Shown in pieces: positions 32,517 through 45,723 of a DNA stretch of 64,000 nucleotides. The position numbers and the translations under genes are program-made. The notes under the pieces are model-generated. The model saw only the letters and a list, made by a program, of their open reading frames with translations, was not told the origin of the DNA and ran no database searches. Source of the stretch: Burkholderiales bacterium (GTDB lineage: Bacteria; Pseudomonadota; Gammaproteobacteria; Burkholderiales; Burkholderiaceae_C); assembly GCA_016219375.1 (NCBI GenBank), contig JACRNC010000023.1:326836-390835 (forward strand), given 5' to 3'. How positions within the stretch are numbered: the stretch's first letter is position 1; every line of letters starts with the position of its first letter.

Positions 32517-33955
32517 GCGCCACGCCTACCGCGCCCGCCACGCCGCAGGACGCCGGCCTGCCGCCGCCCTGGCCTGCGCCCATGCCGCCGGCCGCCCGCA
32601 TCGACCCCGGCCAGGATCCGGTCCCGAGCGGCGACGCCGGCACAGCGCCCGCCGCCCCGCGCCGCTGGCGTGCCGACGAGCTCAGCGCCGTGCTGCCGCG
32701 CGCGCTGCGCTGGCTGCTGTTCCCGCCCGAGCTGGAGCGGCGCTTCGTTGCCGACCAGGCCGCGCAGCGCCTGCGCCACAGCCTGGTCAGCCTGGTCATC
32801 GGCCTGCTGATCTTCGACGGCTATCTGCTGGTGGACCGGCTGATGACGCCCGACACCTTCCACCTGGCCGCGCAGCTGCGTCTGGGCATCGTCACGCCGC
32901 TGGGCCTGGCGGTGCTGGCCCTGGGCTGGGCGCTGCGCCGGCGGGCTACGCCGCTGGTGATGGTGGGCCTGGAGACGGTCATCGCGCTGAGCACGCTCAT
33001 CGCCAGCGCCACCGTCGGCTTCGTCGCCGCGGTCAGCAGCGAGCCGCTGGCCGGCGTCTACCCCGCGGGCTTCGTCATCGTCATCATCTACGGCAACGTG
33101 GTGCAGCGCGCGCGCTTCTGGTTTGCGCTGGGCACCTCGATGGGCGTGCTGGCCATCCACGTGCTCAGCAGCCGCCACATGGGCCCGCAGGCCATCGACC
33201 TGAACGCGCCGCTGACCCTCTTCATCACCGTGGCGCTGGCCTTCTCGCTGGTGGCCAACTACGCCATGGAGCGCGAGGAGCGGCTGCGCTACCTGCTGCG
33301 CCTGCGCGGCCAGGCGCTCACGGCCGACCTCAACGACACCCACGACAAGCTGCAGCGCCTGGCCCGGCTGGACGCGCTGACCGGCCTGGCCAACCGCCGC
33401 TACTTCGAGGAATACCTGGACCAGATCTGGGCCCGCGCCCGCCACGACGGCGCCGAGGTCGCCGTGCTGATGCTGGACCTGGACCACTTCAAGGCCTACA
33501 ACGACCGCCACGGCCACCCGGCCGGCGACGTGGCCCTGCAGCGCGTGGCGGCAGCCGCCCGCGCCAGCCTGCGCCAGCCGATGGACCTGCTGGCGCGCTA
33601 CGGCGGCGAGGAGTTCATCGCCGTGCTGCCGCAGACCTCGCTGGACGACGCCCTGCACGTGGCCGAGCGCGTGCGCCGCTCCGTCGAGGACCTGGCCCTG
33701 CGGCATGAGGACGCCCCGCTGGGCGTGCTGACCGTCAGCGTGGGTGCCGCCGTGATGCGCGCCGGCCGTGTCCCGATGCCAAGTGACGTGCAGGGCCGGC
33801 ACGCCGCCGGGCAGGGCAGCCCGCAAGCCGCCTGCGAAGACGGCCTGGAGACCGCCCGCCTGATCGAGCAGGCCGACGCCGCGCTCTACGCCGCCAAGGC
33901 CGCGGGGCGCAACTGCGTGCGGGCGGCGCTTGCCGCAGGCCCTGCCGGGCCCTGA
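32513..33955 (+). CDS. Second GGDEF diguanylate cyclase, degenerate I-site
   Basis: 480 residues from GTG 32513, which overlaps the preceding TGA (GTGA) behind a GGAGGG binding site. The N terminus is Pro/Ala-rich; about six membrane segments follow in residues 80-265; the GGDEF domain has DALTGLANRRYFEEYLDQIWAR, LDLDHFKAYNDRHGHPAGD and ARYGGEEFIAVL. At the I-site position the residues are QPMD, not RxxD, so product inhibition may be lost. Strong similarity in domain order to the previous gene points to tandem duplication. Confidence 0.92.
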   Translation: MSATPTAPATPQDAGLPPPWPAPMPPAARIDPGQDPVPSGDAGTAPAAPRRWRADELSAVLPRALRWLLFPPELERRFVADQAAQRLRHSLVSLVIGLLIFDGYLLVDRLMTPDTFHLAAQLRLGIVTPLGLAVLALGWALRRRATPLVMVGLETVIALSTLIASATVGFVAAVSSEPLAGVYPAGFVIVIIYGNVVQRARFWFALGTSMGVLAIHVLSSRHMGPQAIDLNAPLTLFITVALAFSLVANYAMEREERLRYLLRLRGQALTADLNDTHDKLQRLARLDALTGLANRRYFEEYLDQIWARARHDGAEVAVLMLDLDHFKAYNDRHGHPAGDVALQRVAAAARASLRQPMDLLARYGGEEFIAVLPQTSLDDALHVAERVRRSVEDLALRHEDAPLGVLTVSVGAAVMRAGRVPMPSDVQGRHAAGQGSPQAACEDGLETARLIEQADAALYAAKAAGRNCVRAALAAGPAGP

Positions 33956-34076
33956 GCCGGGGGAAGTCCCGTACGCCGCCGCGGTGTCTGGCGGCGTGCA
34001 GCGGAGTGCAGCGCCTTGAAGCGGCTTGAAGCGGCGTCTGGCGACGTTCTGCCGGCAGCCTGCGCAGCCGCTGACG

Positions 34077-34090
34077 GTACGCCGGCGTAC
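34077..34090 (+). repeat. 14-bp palindrome GTACGCCGGCGTAC upstream of the Old Yellow Enzyme gene
   Basis: A perfect 14-bp palindrome 32 bp before the gene start, with a related GTACGCC at 33971 and a CTTGAAGCGG tandem pair at 34015-34034. It could be an operator; no regulator is known for it. Confidence 0.4.
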
Positions 34091-34122
34091 GCCGCGCGGG
34101 CTTTGCCGCTACGCTCGCGGCC

Positions 34123-35406
34123 ATGTCGCAAGCCAGCCTGACCCCCCCGTCCCATCTGTCCTCCACCGAGGCTATCCGCCTGCTGTCGCAGCCCTTCGAC
34201 CTGCGCGGCACCACCATCCGCAACCGGCTGGCCAAGTCGGCCATGAGCGAGGCCCTGGGCGGGCCCGACGGCGCGCCCGGCCCGGGTTTGCCGGTGCTCT
34301 ACCGCCGCTGGGCAGAAGGCGGCCTGGGGCTGGTGATCACCGGCAACGTGATGATCGACCGCCGCGCCCTGGGCGAGCCGGGCAACGTGGTGATCGAGGA
34401 CGACCGCCACCTGGACGCGCTGCGCCGCTGGGCCCAGGCCGGCACGGCAGGCGGCACGCAGCTGTGGATGCAGCTCAACCACCCGGGCAAGCAGTCGCCG
34501 CGCGGCCTCAACCGCGAGACGGTGTCGCCGTCTGCCGTGCCGTTTCCGCCGCAGCTGGCCAGTTTCTTCGCCACGCCGCGCGAGCTGCGCGCCGACGAGA
34601 TCGAGGACATCGTGCAGCGCTTCGCCCGCGCCGCGCGCGTGGCGCAGCAGGCGGGCTTCTCCGGCGTGCAGATCCACGGCGCGCACGGCTACCTGGTCAG
34701 CCAGTTCCTGAGCCCCAGGCACAACATCCGCACCGATGAATGGGGCGGCACGCCCGACAAGCGCCGCCGCTTCGTGCTGGCCGTGCTGGCCGCGATGCGC
34801 GCGCAGGTGGGGCCGGACTTCCCCATCGGCATCAAGCTCAACTCGGCGGACTTCCAGCGCGGCGGCTTCACCGAGGAAGAGTCGCTGGACACGGTGCGCG
34901 CATTGGAGGCCGCCGGCATTGACCTGATCGAGATCTCCGGCGGTACCTACGAGGCGCCGGCGATGACGGGCATCCGCCAGCCGGTGATGAAGGACAGCAC
35001 CCGCCAGCGCGAGGCCTACTTCCTGGAGTTCGCCGAGAAGGCGCGCGCGGCCGTCAAGGTGCCGCTGATGGTGACCGGGGGCTTTCGCACGCCGCAGGGC
35101 ATGGCCGAGGCGCTGGCCAGCGGCGCGGTGGACTTCGTCGGCCTGGCCCGTGGCCTGGCGCTGGAGCCGGACCTGGGCCAGCGCCTGCTGGCCGGCCAGC
35201 CTGGCCGGCACACGGTCAGGATGCTCAAGACCGGCATCGGCGCCATCGACCGCATGGGCCTGCTGGAGGTCAGCTGGTACACGCGCCAGCTGCACCGCAT
35301 TGCCGCCGGCCGCCCGCCGGTGCCGGATGAATCGCCGCTGAAGGTCTTCCTCATCACCGCCTGGAAGATGATGCGCGGCAAGGGGCCCCGCAAGCTGCGG
35401 GCCTGA
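34123..35406 (+). CDS. NADH:flavin oxidoreductase, Old Yellow Enzyme family
   Basis: A 427-residue FMN-binding (beta-alpha)8 barrel. The N-terminal substrate and FMN motifs are visible: RNRLAKSAMSEALGGPDG, WMQLNHPGKQSPRG, then the barrel signature GFSGVQIHGAHGYLVSQFLSP and FPIGIKLNSADF. The C-terminal stretch VDFVGLARGLALEPDLG is typical of the family. Members reduce activated C=C bonds using NADPH or NADH. Substrate is unknown. Confidence 0.93.
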   Translation: MSQASLTPPSHLSSTEAIRLLSQPFDLRGTTIRNRLAKSAMSEALGGPDGAPGPGLPVLYRRWAEGGLGLVITGNVMIDRRALGEPGNVVIEDDRHLDALRRWAQAGTAGGTQLWMQLNHPGKQSPRGLNRETVSPSAVPFPPQLASFFATPRELRADEIEDIVQRFARAARVAQQAGFSGVQIHGAHGYLVSQFLSPRHNIRTDEWGGTPDKRRRFVLAVLAAMRAQVGPDFPIGIKLNSADFQRGGFTEEESLDTVRALEAAGIDLIEISGGTYEAPAMTGIRQPVMKDSTRQREAYFLEFAEKARAAVKVPLMVTGGFRTPQGMAEALASGAVDFVGLARGLALEPDLGQRLLAGQPGRHTVRMLKTGIGAIDRMGLLEVSWYTRQLHRIAAGRPPVPDESPLKVFLITAWKMMRGKGPRKLRA

Positions 35407-35619
35407 GCTGCCGCCTGGGCGGGTGCGTGCAGGGCGGCGGCTGAACTGCCGACCTGCCAACCCGGCGGTCGGGCCGGCCGCGCCGGCCCCGCACGATGAA
35501 CCGGATGGCCGCCCATGCCCCGGGATGGGGCGCACCCCTTGCCGCGGCCCACGCGCCGCCCGCGCTCAAGCCGGGTTAGCGATCCCCCGTGCGGGAAGCC
35601 GGATTGCCCCTGCCGGCGC

Positions 35620-39444
<3,825 letters not shown>

Positions 39445-39514
39445 TCCTGCTCCTGATCCCTCCTCATCACTCCGACACCAGCCCCGCCCCTGCCGCCCTC
39501 GCCGGAGAGCCGTC

Positions 39515-39886
39515 ATGGCCCGCATCCTCGTCGTCGAAGACACCCTGTCGAACATCAAGCTCGCCCAGCTCGTGCTGGAGCACGCCGGCCACCAGGTGCT
39601 GGTGGCCGAGGACGGCCCGGGCGGCCTGCTGGCCGCGCGGCAGCACCTGCCCGATCTGATCCTGATGGACGTGCAGCTCCCCGGCATGGACGGCATGGCC
39701 GTCACCCGCGAGCTCAAGGCCGACCCGGCCACCGCCCGCATTCCCGTGCTGGCGCTCACCGCCTTCGCCATGAAGGGCGATGCCGAGAAGATCCGCGCCG
39801 CCGGCTGCGACGCCTACTTGGCCAAGCCCTTCCAGTTCCCGGAGCTGGTGAAGACCATCGAGCGGCTGCTGGCCGGGCGGCCGTGA
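39515..39886 (+). CDS. Single-domain response regulator (CheY/DivK type)
   Basis: 123 residues, receiver domain only: acidic pair EDT after RILVVEDTLSNIKL, phosphoacceptor Asp in ILMDVQLPGMDG, and the conserved Thr/Lys in ALTAFAMKGDAE and YLAKPFQF. It begins 71 bp after the hybrid kinase, with GGAGAG near the start, so it is the likely phosphorelay partner. No output domain is attached. Confidence 0.94.
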   Translation: MARILVVEDTLSNIKLAQLVLEHAGHQVLVAEDGPGGLLAARQHLPDLILMDVQLPGMDGMAVTRELKADPATARIPVLALTAFAMKGDAEKIRAAGCDAYLAKPFQFPELVKTIERLLAGRP

Positions 39887-40084
39887 GGCCAGTCGGCTGC
39901 AGGCTGCGCGAGCATGGGTCCGCAGTGAAGCCGCAGCGGGTCTCTCGCGCGGGCTTGACGCGCATCAAGCCCCGGCCAGGCGGCCCCACCCGGCCGGCCC
40001 TGCGGCCGCGTCGGTCGGCCATCCGCGGCAACATGGGGCCATCGTCTTCGACCGCTGCGCCGTCTGCGCCCAACCTTGATTCGC

Positions 40085-41986
40085 ATGTCCGACCTGCCCC
40101 AACCCACTGCCCCGGCCGCCGCCCTGTCCACGCCCGCCGCCAGCCTGTCCACCCCCGCCATCGGCTCGCTCGGCCTGCCGCCGGGGCTGTCGCGCGTGGC
40201 CACGCTGGGCGAGCTCTTCGCCTGGCGCGTGGCCTACACGCCCGATGCCGAGGCCTATCGCCAGCTCGATCCCGCCACGCAAGGCTGGCAGTCGCTGACC
40301 TGGGCGCAGGCGCAGCGCCAGGTGCAGCGCTGGGCCGCCGCACTGCGTGCCGAGGCGCTGCCCGTGGGCACCCGCGTGGCCCTGCTCGTGCCCAACGGCG
40401 TGGACCACGTCTGCATGGACCTGGCTGCGCTCAGCCTGGGCCTGGTGCCGGTGCCCATGCATGCGCTGGACAACCCCGCCTCCATCGCCTACATCCTGAC
40501 CGACAGCCAGGCCGCGGTGCTGCTGTGCGACACCGTGGAGCGCTGGCTGGGCATTACCGCAGCCGGCGAGGTGCCCCCCACGCTGCGGCGCGTCGTCACG
40601 CTGGCCGAACACGCCGGCGGGCCTCCCGGTGCAGCGGATGCGCGCATCGTCTCGCTGCGCGCCTGGCTGGCCGCCGGCGAAGGGCAGGCCGCTTCATCCG
40701 CCGCCCCTGCCGGCCTGGGCCCCGACGCCCTGGCCGCCATCGTCTACACCTCGGGTACCACCGGTAGGCCCAAGGGCGTGATGCTCACGCACGGCAACGT
40801 GCTGTCCAACGTGCGCGCCATCCTGCAGCGCCTGCCCATGCACGGCGGCGACGTGCTGCTGTCCTTCCTGCCGCTGTCGCACACCTTCGAGCGCACCGCC
40901 GGCTACTACCTGGCCATCGCCGCCGGCGCCTGCGTGGCCTATGCGCGCTCGGTCGCCCAGCTGCAGGAGGACCTGCGCATCGTGCGGCCCACGGTTCTCA
41001 TCTCGGTGCCGCGCATCTACGAGCGCATCTATGCCAAGGTGCAGGAGTCGGTGGCCCAGGGCCACCCCATCGGCAGGAAGCTGCTGGCCTGGGCTGAAGA
41101 GGTGGGCTGGGCACGCTTCATGGCCGAGCAGCATGAGCAGGAGCCGGGCTTGGCCGAGCGCCTGGCCTGGCGCGCGCTGGAGCCCATCGTCGCCCGCCAG
41201 GTGCTGGAGGCCTTCGGCGGCCGGCTGCGGGTGGCCATTGCAGGCGGCGCGCCGCTGGCGCCGCACATCGCCCACTTCTTCCTCGGCATGGGCCTGAACC
41301 TGCTGCAGGGCTACGGCATGACCGAGACCTCGCCCGTGGTTAGCTGCAACACGCCGGAGGACAACCTGCCCGCCTCGGTCGGCCGCCCGCTGCCCGGCGT
41401 GGAGGTGCGCATCGGCGAGATGGACGAGCTGCTCGTGCGCGGCCCCACCGTCATGCGCGGCTACCTCAACCGCGAGGAGGACACCGCCCGCGTGCTGGAG
41501 GCGGACGGCTGGCTGCACACCGGCGACCGCGCCCGCATCGAGGACGGGCGCCTGTTCATCATCGGCCGCATCAAGGACATCATCGTCACCTCCACCGGCG
41601 AGAAGATCGCCCCGGTGGACCTGGAGCAGGCCATCGAAGGCGACCCGCTCTTCGCCCAGACCCTGGTCATCGGCGAGCAGCGGCCCTTCCTGGCCGTGCT
41701 GGCGGTGGTGGACAAGGCCACCTGGCACCACGCCGCCCGCGAGGCCGGCCTGGTGCCCGATGCCCCCGGCGTGCTGGAGTCCCCCGAGGCCGAGCGCCTG
41801 GCCATCGAGCGCATCGCCCAGCGCGTGCGCAGCTTTCCGGCCTATGCCACCCCGAAGCGCGTGTGGCTGACCGACCAGCCCTGGACCATCGACGCGGGCC
41901 TGATGACACCCACGCTCAAGCTCAAGCGCAAGAACCTGGAGAGCCGCTTCGCGGCGCAGATCGAGCGGCTGTATCGCAAGGGATGA
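40085..41986 (+). CDS. AMP-dependent synthetase, long-chain acyl-CoA ligase type
   Basis: About 633 residues starting MSDLPQPTAPAAALST. ANL-family motifs: the P-loop TSGTTGRPKGVMLTH, the core YGMTETSPVVSCN and WLHTGDRARIEDG with the hinge IGRIKDIIVTSTGEKIAP. The size and these motifs match fatty acyl-CoA synthetases that activate free fatty acids with ATP and CoA. The N-terminal 30 residues are low-complexity. It may serve lipid use together with the acyl-CoA-binding protein in this region, but they are far apart. Confidence 0.92.
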   Translation: MSDLPQPTAPAAALSTPAASLSTPAIGSLGLPPGLSRVATLGELFAWRVAYTPDAEAYRQLDPATQGWQSLTWAQAQRQVQRWAAALRAEALPVGTRVALLVPNGVDHVCMDLAALSLGLVPVPMHALDNPASIAYILTDSQAAVLLCDTVERWLGITAAGEVPPTLRRVVTLAEHAGGPPGAADARIVSLRAWLAAGEGQAASSAAPAGLGPDALAAIVYTSGTTGRPKGVMLTHGNVLSNVRAILQRLPMHGGDVLLSFLPLSHTFERTAGYYLAIAAGACVAYARSVAQLQEDLRIVRPTVLISVPRIYERIYAKVQESVAQGHPIGRKLLAWAEEVGWARFMAEQHEQEPGLAERLAWRALEPIVARQVLEAFGGRLRVAIAGGAPLAPHIAHFFLGMGLNLLQGYGMTETSPVVSCNTPEDNLPASVGRPLPGVEVRIGEMDELLVRGPTVMRGYLNREEDTARVLEADGWLHTGDRARIEDGRLFIIGRIKDIIVTSTGEKIAPVDLEQAIEGDPLFAQTLVIGEQRPFLAVLAVVDKATWHHAAREAGLVPDAPGVLESPEAERLAIERIAQRVRSFPAYATPKRVWLTDQPWTIDAGLMTPTLKLKRKNLESRFAAQIERLYRKG

Positions 41987-42178
41987 AGCAGGGGGGCGGC
42001 CCGCCGCCTTCCGCAGCGCAGGATCGCGCCTCAGGGCTGCAACGGGCTGTCAACCGAGGCCTGCGCGGCTAAGGTCAGCCCAGTCCGCAGGATCAGCACG
42101 ACCAGCACGATGACCGCGATCACGGCGATCACGGCCGTCACCCCGATCAGGCCAGCCGGCCCGCAAGATGGAGCACAC

Positions 42179-42961
42179 ATGACCGACCACCCCGCACTCA
42201 CCCATGTCGGCGGCGCCGTGCGCGAGCGCGTCAGCGCAGACGAATGGGCCCTGCGCGAAGACCTGGCCGCCGCCTACCGGCTGGTGGCCCGGTACGGCTG
42301 GGACGACCTCATCTTCACGCACCTCTCGGCCCGCGTGCCCGGCCCCGAGCACCACTTCCTCATCAACCCGTACGGCCTGCTGTTCGAGGAGGTCACCGCC
42401 TCCAGCCTGGTCAAGGTGGACCTGGCGGGCAACAAGGTGATGGACAGCCCCTACGAGATCAACCCCGCGGGCTTCACCATCCACAGCGCCATCCACGCCG
42501 CGCGCGAGGACGCGCAGTGCGTCATCCATGTCCACACCACAGAAGGCGTGGCCGTCTCGGCGCAGAAGGGCGGCGTGCTGCCGATCTCGCAGCAGTCCAT
42601 CTTCGTGCTGTCGTCCCTGGGCTATCACGACTACGAAGGCGTGGCCCTCAACGAGGACGAGAAGCCCCGCCTGGTGGCCGACCTGGGCAGCAACAAGTTC
42701 TTCATGCTGCGCAACCACGGTCTGCTGACCGTGGGCCGCTCGGTGGCCGATGCGTTCGTGTCGATGTACATCTTCCAGAAGACCTGCGAGATCCAGCTCA
42801 AGGCCCAGGCCGGCGGCGGCGAGCTCATTCCCATCGACCCCCGCATCCTGGCCGGCGCCAAGGCCCAGGCCAAGGCCGTGACCCGTGGCGCGGGCAACGC
42901 CCTGGCCTGGCCGGCGCTGCTGCGCAAGCTGGATCACAGCGACTCGGGCTATCGCAGCTGA
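42179..42961 (+). CDS. Class II aldolase/adducin family protein
   Basis: 260 residues; MTDHPALTHVGGAVRERVS start. Zn-site and active-site blocks are visible: FTHLSARVPGPEHHFLINPYGLLFEEV, then CVIHVHTTEGVAVSAQKGG and LRNHGLLTVG. The family covers L-fuculose and L-ribulose phosphate aldolase-like and non-catalytic adducin-like members. Which substrate is used is unclear. Read as monocistronic; the ackA gene converges on it. Confidence 0.88.
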   Translation: MTDHPALTHVGGAVRERVSADEWALREDLAAAYRLVARYGWDDLIFTHLSARVPGPEHHFLINPYGLLFEEVTASSLVKVDLAGNKVMDSPYEINPAGFTIHSAIHAAREDAQCVIHVHTTEGVAVSAQKGGVLPISQQSIFVLSSLGYHDYEGVALNEDEKPRLVADLGSNKFFMLRNHGLLTVGRSVADAFVSMYIFQKTCEIQLKAQAGGGELIPIDPRILAGAKAQAKAVTRGAGNALAWPALLRKLDHSDSGYRS

Positions 42962-43015
42962 CTCACCCGCGGCCGCGCCCTGGTTGCCCGCGCCAGCCGT
43001 CGCCAGCCGGCCCAA

Positions 43016-43061
43016 CCGCGCTCTCAGACCGCGCCCTGAGACCGCGCTCTCAGACCGCGCC
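43016..43061 (+). repeat. 20-bp direct repeat at the end of ackA
   Basis: CCGCG-CTCTCAGACCGCGCC occurs twice (43016-43035 and 43042-43061), 26 bp apart, spanning the ackA stop codon region. Probably a small recombination or slippage product. Confidence 0.55.
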
Positions 43062-44285
43062 GGCCGCCCCCAAAGCCGCCACCGCATGCCGCGCGATCAT
43101 GGCCTCTTCATCCGTCGGGATCACCCAGGCCTGCGGGCCCGTGCCGGTGCGGGATGGGCGTGAGATGAGCGGCCCGCCCGCGGCATTGGCCGCTTCATCC
43201 AGCTCCAGGCCCAGCCACGCGCAGGCGCGGATCACCTCGGCCCGCGTGGCCGCGTCGTGCTCGCCGATGCCGGCGGTGAACACCAGCCCGTCCAGCCCGC
43301 CCAGCACGGCGCACAGGCTGCCCACCTCGCGGGCGATGCGGTGCACGTACAGGTCGAGCGCCTCGCGCACCGGCGGCTCGTCGGCCCGCTCGCGCAGTGC
43401 CCGCATGTCGTTGGACACGCCCGACACACCCTTCAGGCCGCTGTCGTTGTAGAGCAGCTTCTCCGCGTCCGCCGGGCTCATCTTCAGCTCGCGCAGCAGG
43501 TAGAAGACCACGGCCGCATCCAGCGTGCCGCAGCGCGTGCCCATCATCAGCCCGTCCAGGGCCGAGAAGCCCATCGTGCTGGCCAGGCTGCGTCCGCCCC
43601 GCATCGCGCACAGGCTGGCGCCATTGCCCAGGTGGGCGACGATGACGCGGCCCTGGGCCAGGCCGGGCGCCACGCGCGGCAGCTCGCCGGCGATGTGCTC
43701 ATAGCTCAGGCCGTGGAAGCCGTAGCGGCGCACGCCGCGCTCGGTCAGCCAGCGGGGCAGGGCGAAGCGCTGCACCACCTCGTCCTGCCCGCGGTGGAAG
43801 GCGGTGTCGAAGCAGGCCACCTGCGGCAGGCTCGGCCGCGTGGCGCGCAGCAGCCGGATGGGCGCCAGGTTGTGCGGCTGGTGCAGCGGCGCCAGCGGGC
43901 ACAGGGCCTGCAGGTCGTCGAGCAGCGCCTCGTCCACCACCGCGGGCAGCGCATGCTGCACGCCGCCGTGCACCACGCGGTGGCCGCACACGCGCAGCGG
44001 GTGGCCGGCCAGCGTCTGGTCCAGCCAGCCCAGCAGATGCTCCATCGCCGCGGCATGCGACAGCGTCTCGTCCCAGCCTTGTTCGGCAACGGTCTGGCCG
44101 CGCCCGTCCTGGGCCACGAAGCGCGGATGTCCGGTCAGGCCGTCGATCTGCCCGCGCCAGGCCGGCTGCGGATGCGGCTGGCCGGGCAGGCAGTCGGCCC
44201 AGCCGTAGACCGCGAACTTGATGCTCGACGAGCCGGCATTGAGCGTGAGCACCAGCCCGTCGCCTGCGACGCCGCCGGCGCTCAT
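43050..44285 (-). CDS. ackA: Acetate kinase
   Basis: 411 residues, acetate/butyrate kinase fold. Start MSAGGVAGDGLVLTLNAGSSSIKFAVY, the phosphate-binding N-terminal motif. Later blocks YGFHGLSYEHIAGELPR and HLGNGASLCAMRGGRS and LDGLMMGTRCGTLDAAVV are typical, including the Asp/Arg active-site region. It reversibly converts acetyl phosphate and ADP to acetate and ATP. Its start overlaps the pta stop by four bases (ATGA), so both enzymes are coupled. Confidence 0.96.
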   Translation of the reverse strand: MSAGGVAGDGLVLTLNAGSSSIKFAVYGWADCLPGQPHPQPAWRGQIDGLTGHPRFVAQDGRGQTVAEQGWDETLSHAAAMEHLLGWLDQTLAGHPLRVCGHRVVHGGVQHALPAVVDEALLDDLQALCPLAPLHQPHNLAPIRLLRATRPSLPQVACFDTAFHRGQDEVVQRFALPRWLTERGVRRYGFHGLSYEHIAGELPRVAPGLAQGRVIVAHLGNGASLCAMRGGRSLASTMGFSALDGLMMGTRCGTLDAAVVFYLLRELKMSPADAEKLLYNDSGLKGVSGVSNDMRALRERADEPPVREALDLYVHRIAREVGSLCAVLGGLDGLVFTAGIGEHDAATRAEVIRACAWLGLELDEAANAAGGPLISRPSRTGTGPQAWVIPTDEEAMIARHAVAALGAAGAV

Positions 44286-45244
44286 CCGATGGCCTTGATC
44301 AGGTTGTCGCGCCGCGCCTGCGCCAGCATGGAAGCCACGGCGCACGAGGCCAGCCGGGCAATGCGGCTGTCGGCCCGGCTGGTCAGGATGATCGGCACCC
44401 GCGCACCCAGCACGATGCCGGCCGAGCGCGCATGCGCCAGGAAGCTCAGGCTCTTGGCCAGCATGTTGCCGGCCTCGAGATCGGGCACCACCAGGATGTT
44501 GGCCTGCCCCGCCACGGCGGAGTGGATGCCCTTGATGCGCGCGGCCTCCAGGTCGATGGCGTTGTCCAGCGCCAGCGGGCCGTCCAGGTGCGCGCCGGTG
44601 ATCTGTCCGCGGTCGGCCATCTTGCACAGGGCCGCGGCCTCCACCGTGGACGGCACGTCGGGGTTGACCGTCTCCATCGCCGACAGGATGGCCACGCGCA
44701 CCTCCGGGATGCGCAGCGCATGGGCCAGGTCGATGGCGTTCTGCGTGATGTCGCGCTTCTCGGCCAGCGTGGGCGCGATGTTGATCGCCGCGTCCGTGAT
44801 GATCAGCGGGTGCGGATAGCCCGGCACGTCCATCACGAAGCAGTGGCTGATGCGCCGCGCGGTGCGCAGCCCGGTGGCCTTGGCCACCACCGCGCCCATC
44901 AGCTCGTCGGTGTGCAGGCTGCCCTTCATCAGCGCCTCGACCTGGCCGGTCTTGACCAGCTCCACGCCGGCCTCGGCCGCGGCATGGCTGTGCGGCGCCT
45001 CCACGATCGGCAGGGCCGAAATGTCGCGGCCCAGCTCCTTGGCGGCCGCCAGGATCTTGCTGCGCGGGCCCACCAGCGTCGGCGTGATCAGGCCCATGTC
45101 GGCCGCCTCCAGCGCCGCGCCCAGCGAGACGCCGTCCACGGGATGGATCACCGCCACCGACAGCGTGGGCAGCACGCGCGTGGCCTCGATCAGGCGCTGG
45201 TAGTTGTCGGGCGGCGGAACGGTGGTGGCGGCGGCGAGCGTCAT
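44282..45244 (-). CDS. pta: Phosphate acetyltransferase (short type)
   Basis: 320 residues matching the acetyl/butyryl transferase domain alone, without the N-terminal DRTGG extension of E. coli Pta. Starts MTLAAATTVPPPDNYQRLIE. Conserved stretches: HSHAAAEAGVELVKTGQVEALMKGSLHTDEL, ISHCFVMDVPGYPHPLIITDAAINI and the end ASMLAQARRDNLI. It converts acetyl-CoA and phosphate to acetyl phosphate. It lies in a pta-ackA pair with a strong palindrome 88 bp upstream. Confidence 0.94.
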   Translation of the reverse strand: MTLAAATTVPPPDNYQRLIEATRVLPTLSVAVIHPVDGVSLGAALEAADMGLITPTLVGPRSKILAAAKELGRDISALPIVEAPHSHAAAEAGVELVKTGQVEALMKGSLHTDELMGAVVAKATGLRTARRISHCFVMDVPGYPHPLIITDAAINIAPTLAEKRDITQNAIDLAHALRIPEVRVAILSAMETVNPDVPSTVEAAALCKMADRGQITGAHLDGPLALDNAIDLEAARIKGIHSAVAGQANILVVPDLEAGNMLAKSLSFLAHARSAGIVLGARVPIILTSRADSRIARLASCAVASMLAQARRDNLIKAIG

Positions 45245-45723
45245 GGAAAAGAAGCGGCAGGCTGGGAGGGAAGAGGGCGAGCGAAGCCCGAGCGGAAGGC
45301 GGGCACGGCGCGAAGGCCGGCGGTCAGGATACGTTTGCTGCCGCCGCGGCAGCAAACGGCAGGCCGCCGCCAGCAGGCGCGCATGCGGCAGCCCGCACCG
45401 GCCCTTGCGCGGCGCGGCGCATCGCAAAAAAAGTGAGGAAGGGCCGGGGGGGCCCGGACGGGCAGCGAGCGGCCGGCGCGCTGCCGGCCGCATCAGGATC
45501 CTGGTCGTCATCCCGCCGTGAGCCGGGTGCAGCGGTCTGCACGCGAAGCCGCAGCCTGCTGCGGGCACAAAAGCAAGCGGCCCCGCACTGCGTGAGCGGG
45601 CGAGGCCGGGCCGCGCCCGTTGCGGGCGCCGAGGTGTTGCGGACTGGGGCGGCGGACGTCATCCCGACCGGGGCCGGGATCCCCGCCCCACGTCAGCGTC
45701 GGTTCAACAGGGGCGGGCGTCGG
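45245..45723 (-). other. 479-bp gap with no clear gene, holding a palindrome
   Basis: No convincing coding frame; the longest minus-strand frame here is Ala/Pro/Arg-rich and has no ribosome binding site. It carries the 27-bp palindrome at 45332-45358 and short A-rich spot near 45425-45432. Confidence 0.7.
45332..45358 (-). promoter_or_regulatory. 27-bp perfect palindrome upstream of pta-ackA
   Basis: CGTTTGCTGCCGC-C-GCGGCAGCAAACG has 13-bp perfect arms around one base, 88 bp before the pta start. No T-run follows on either strand, so it is more like a regulator-binding site or a 5' leader hairpin than a terminator. Confidence 0.55.

Noticed and set aside
45324..45662. 112-residue minus-strand frame in the pta upstream region
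   Set aside because: Pro/Ala/Arg-rich, no binding site; treated as intergenic.
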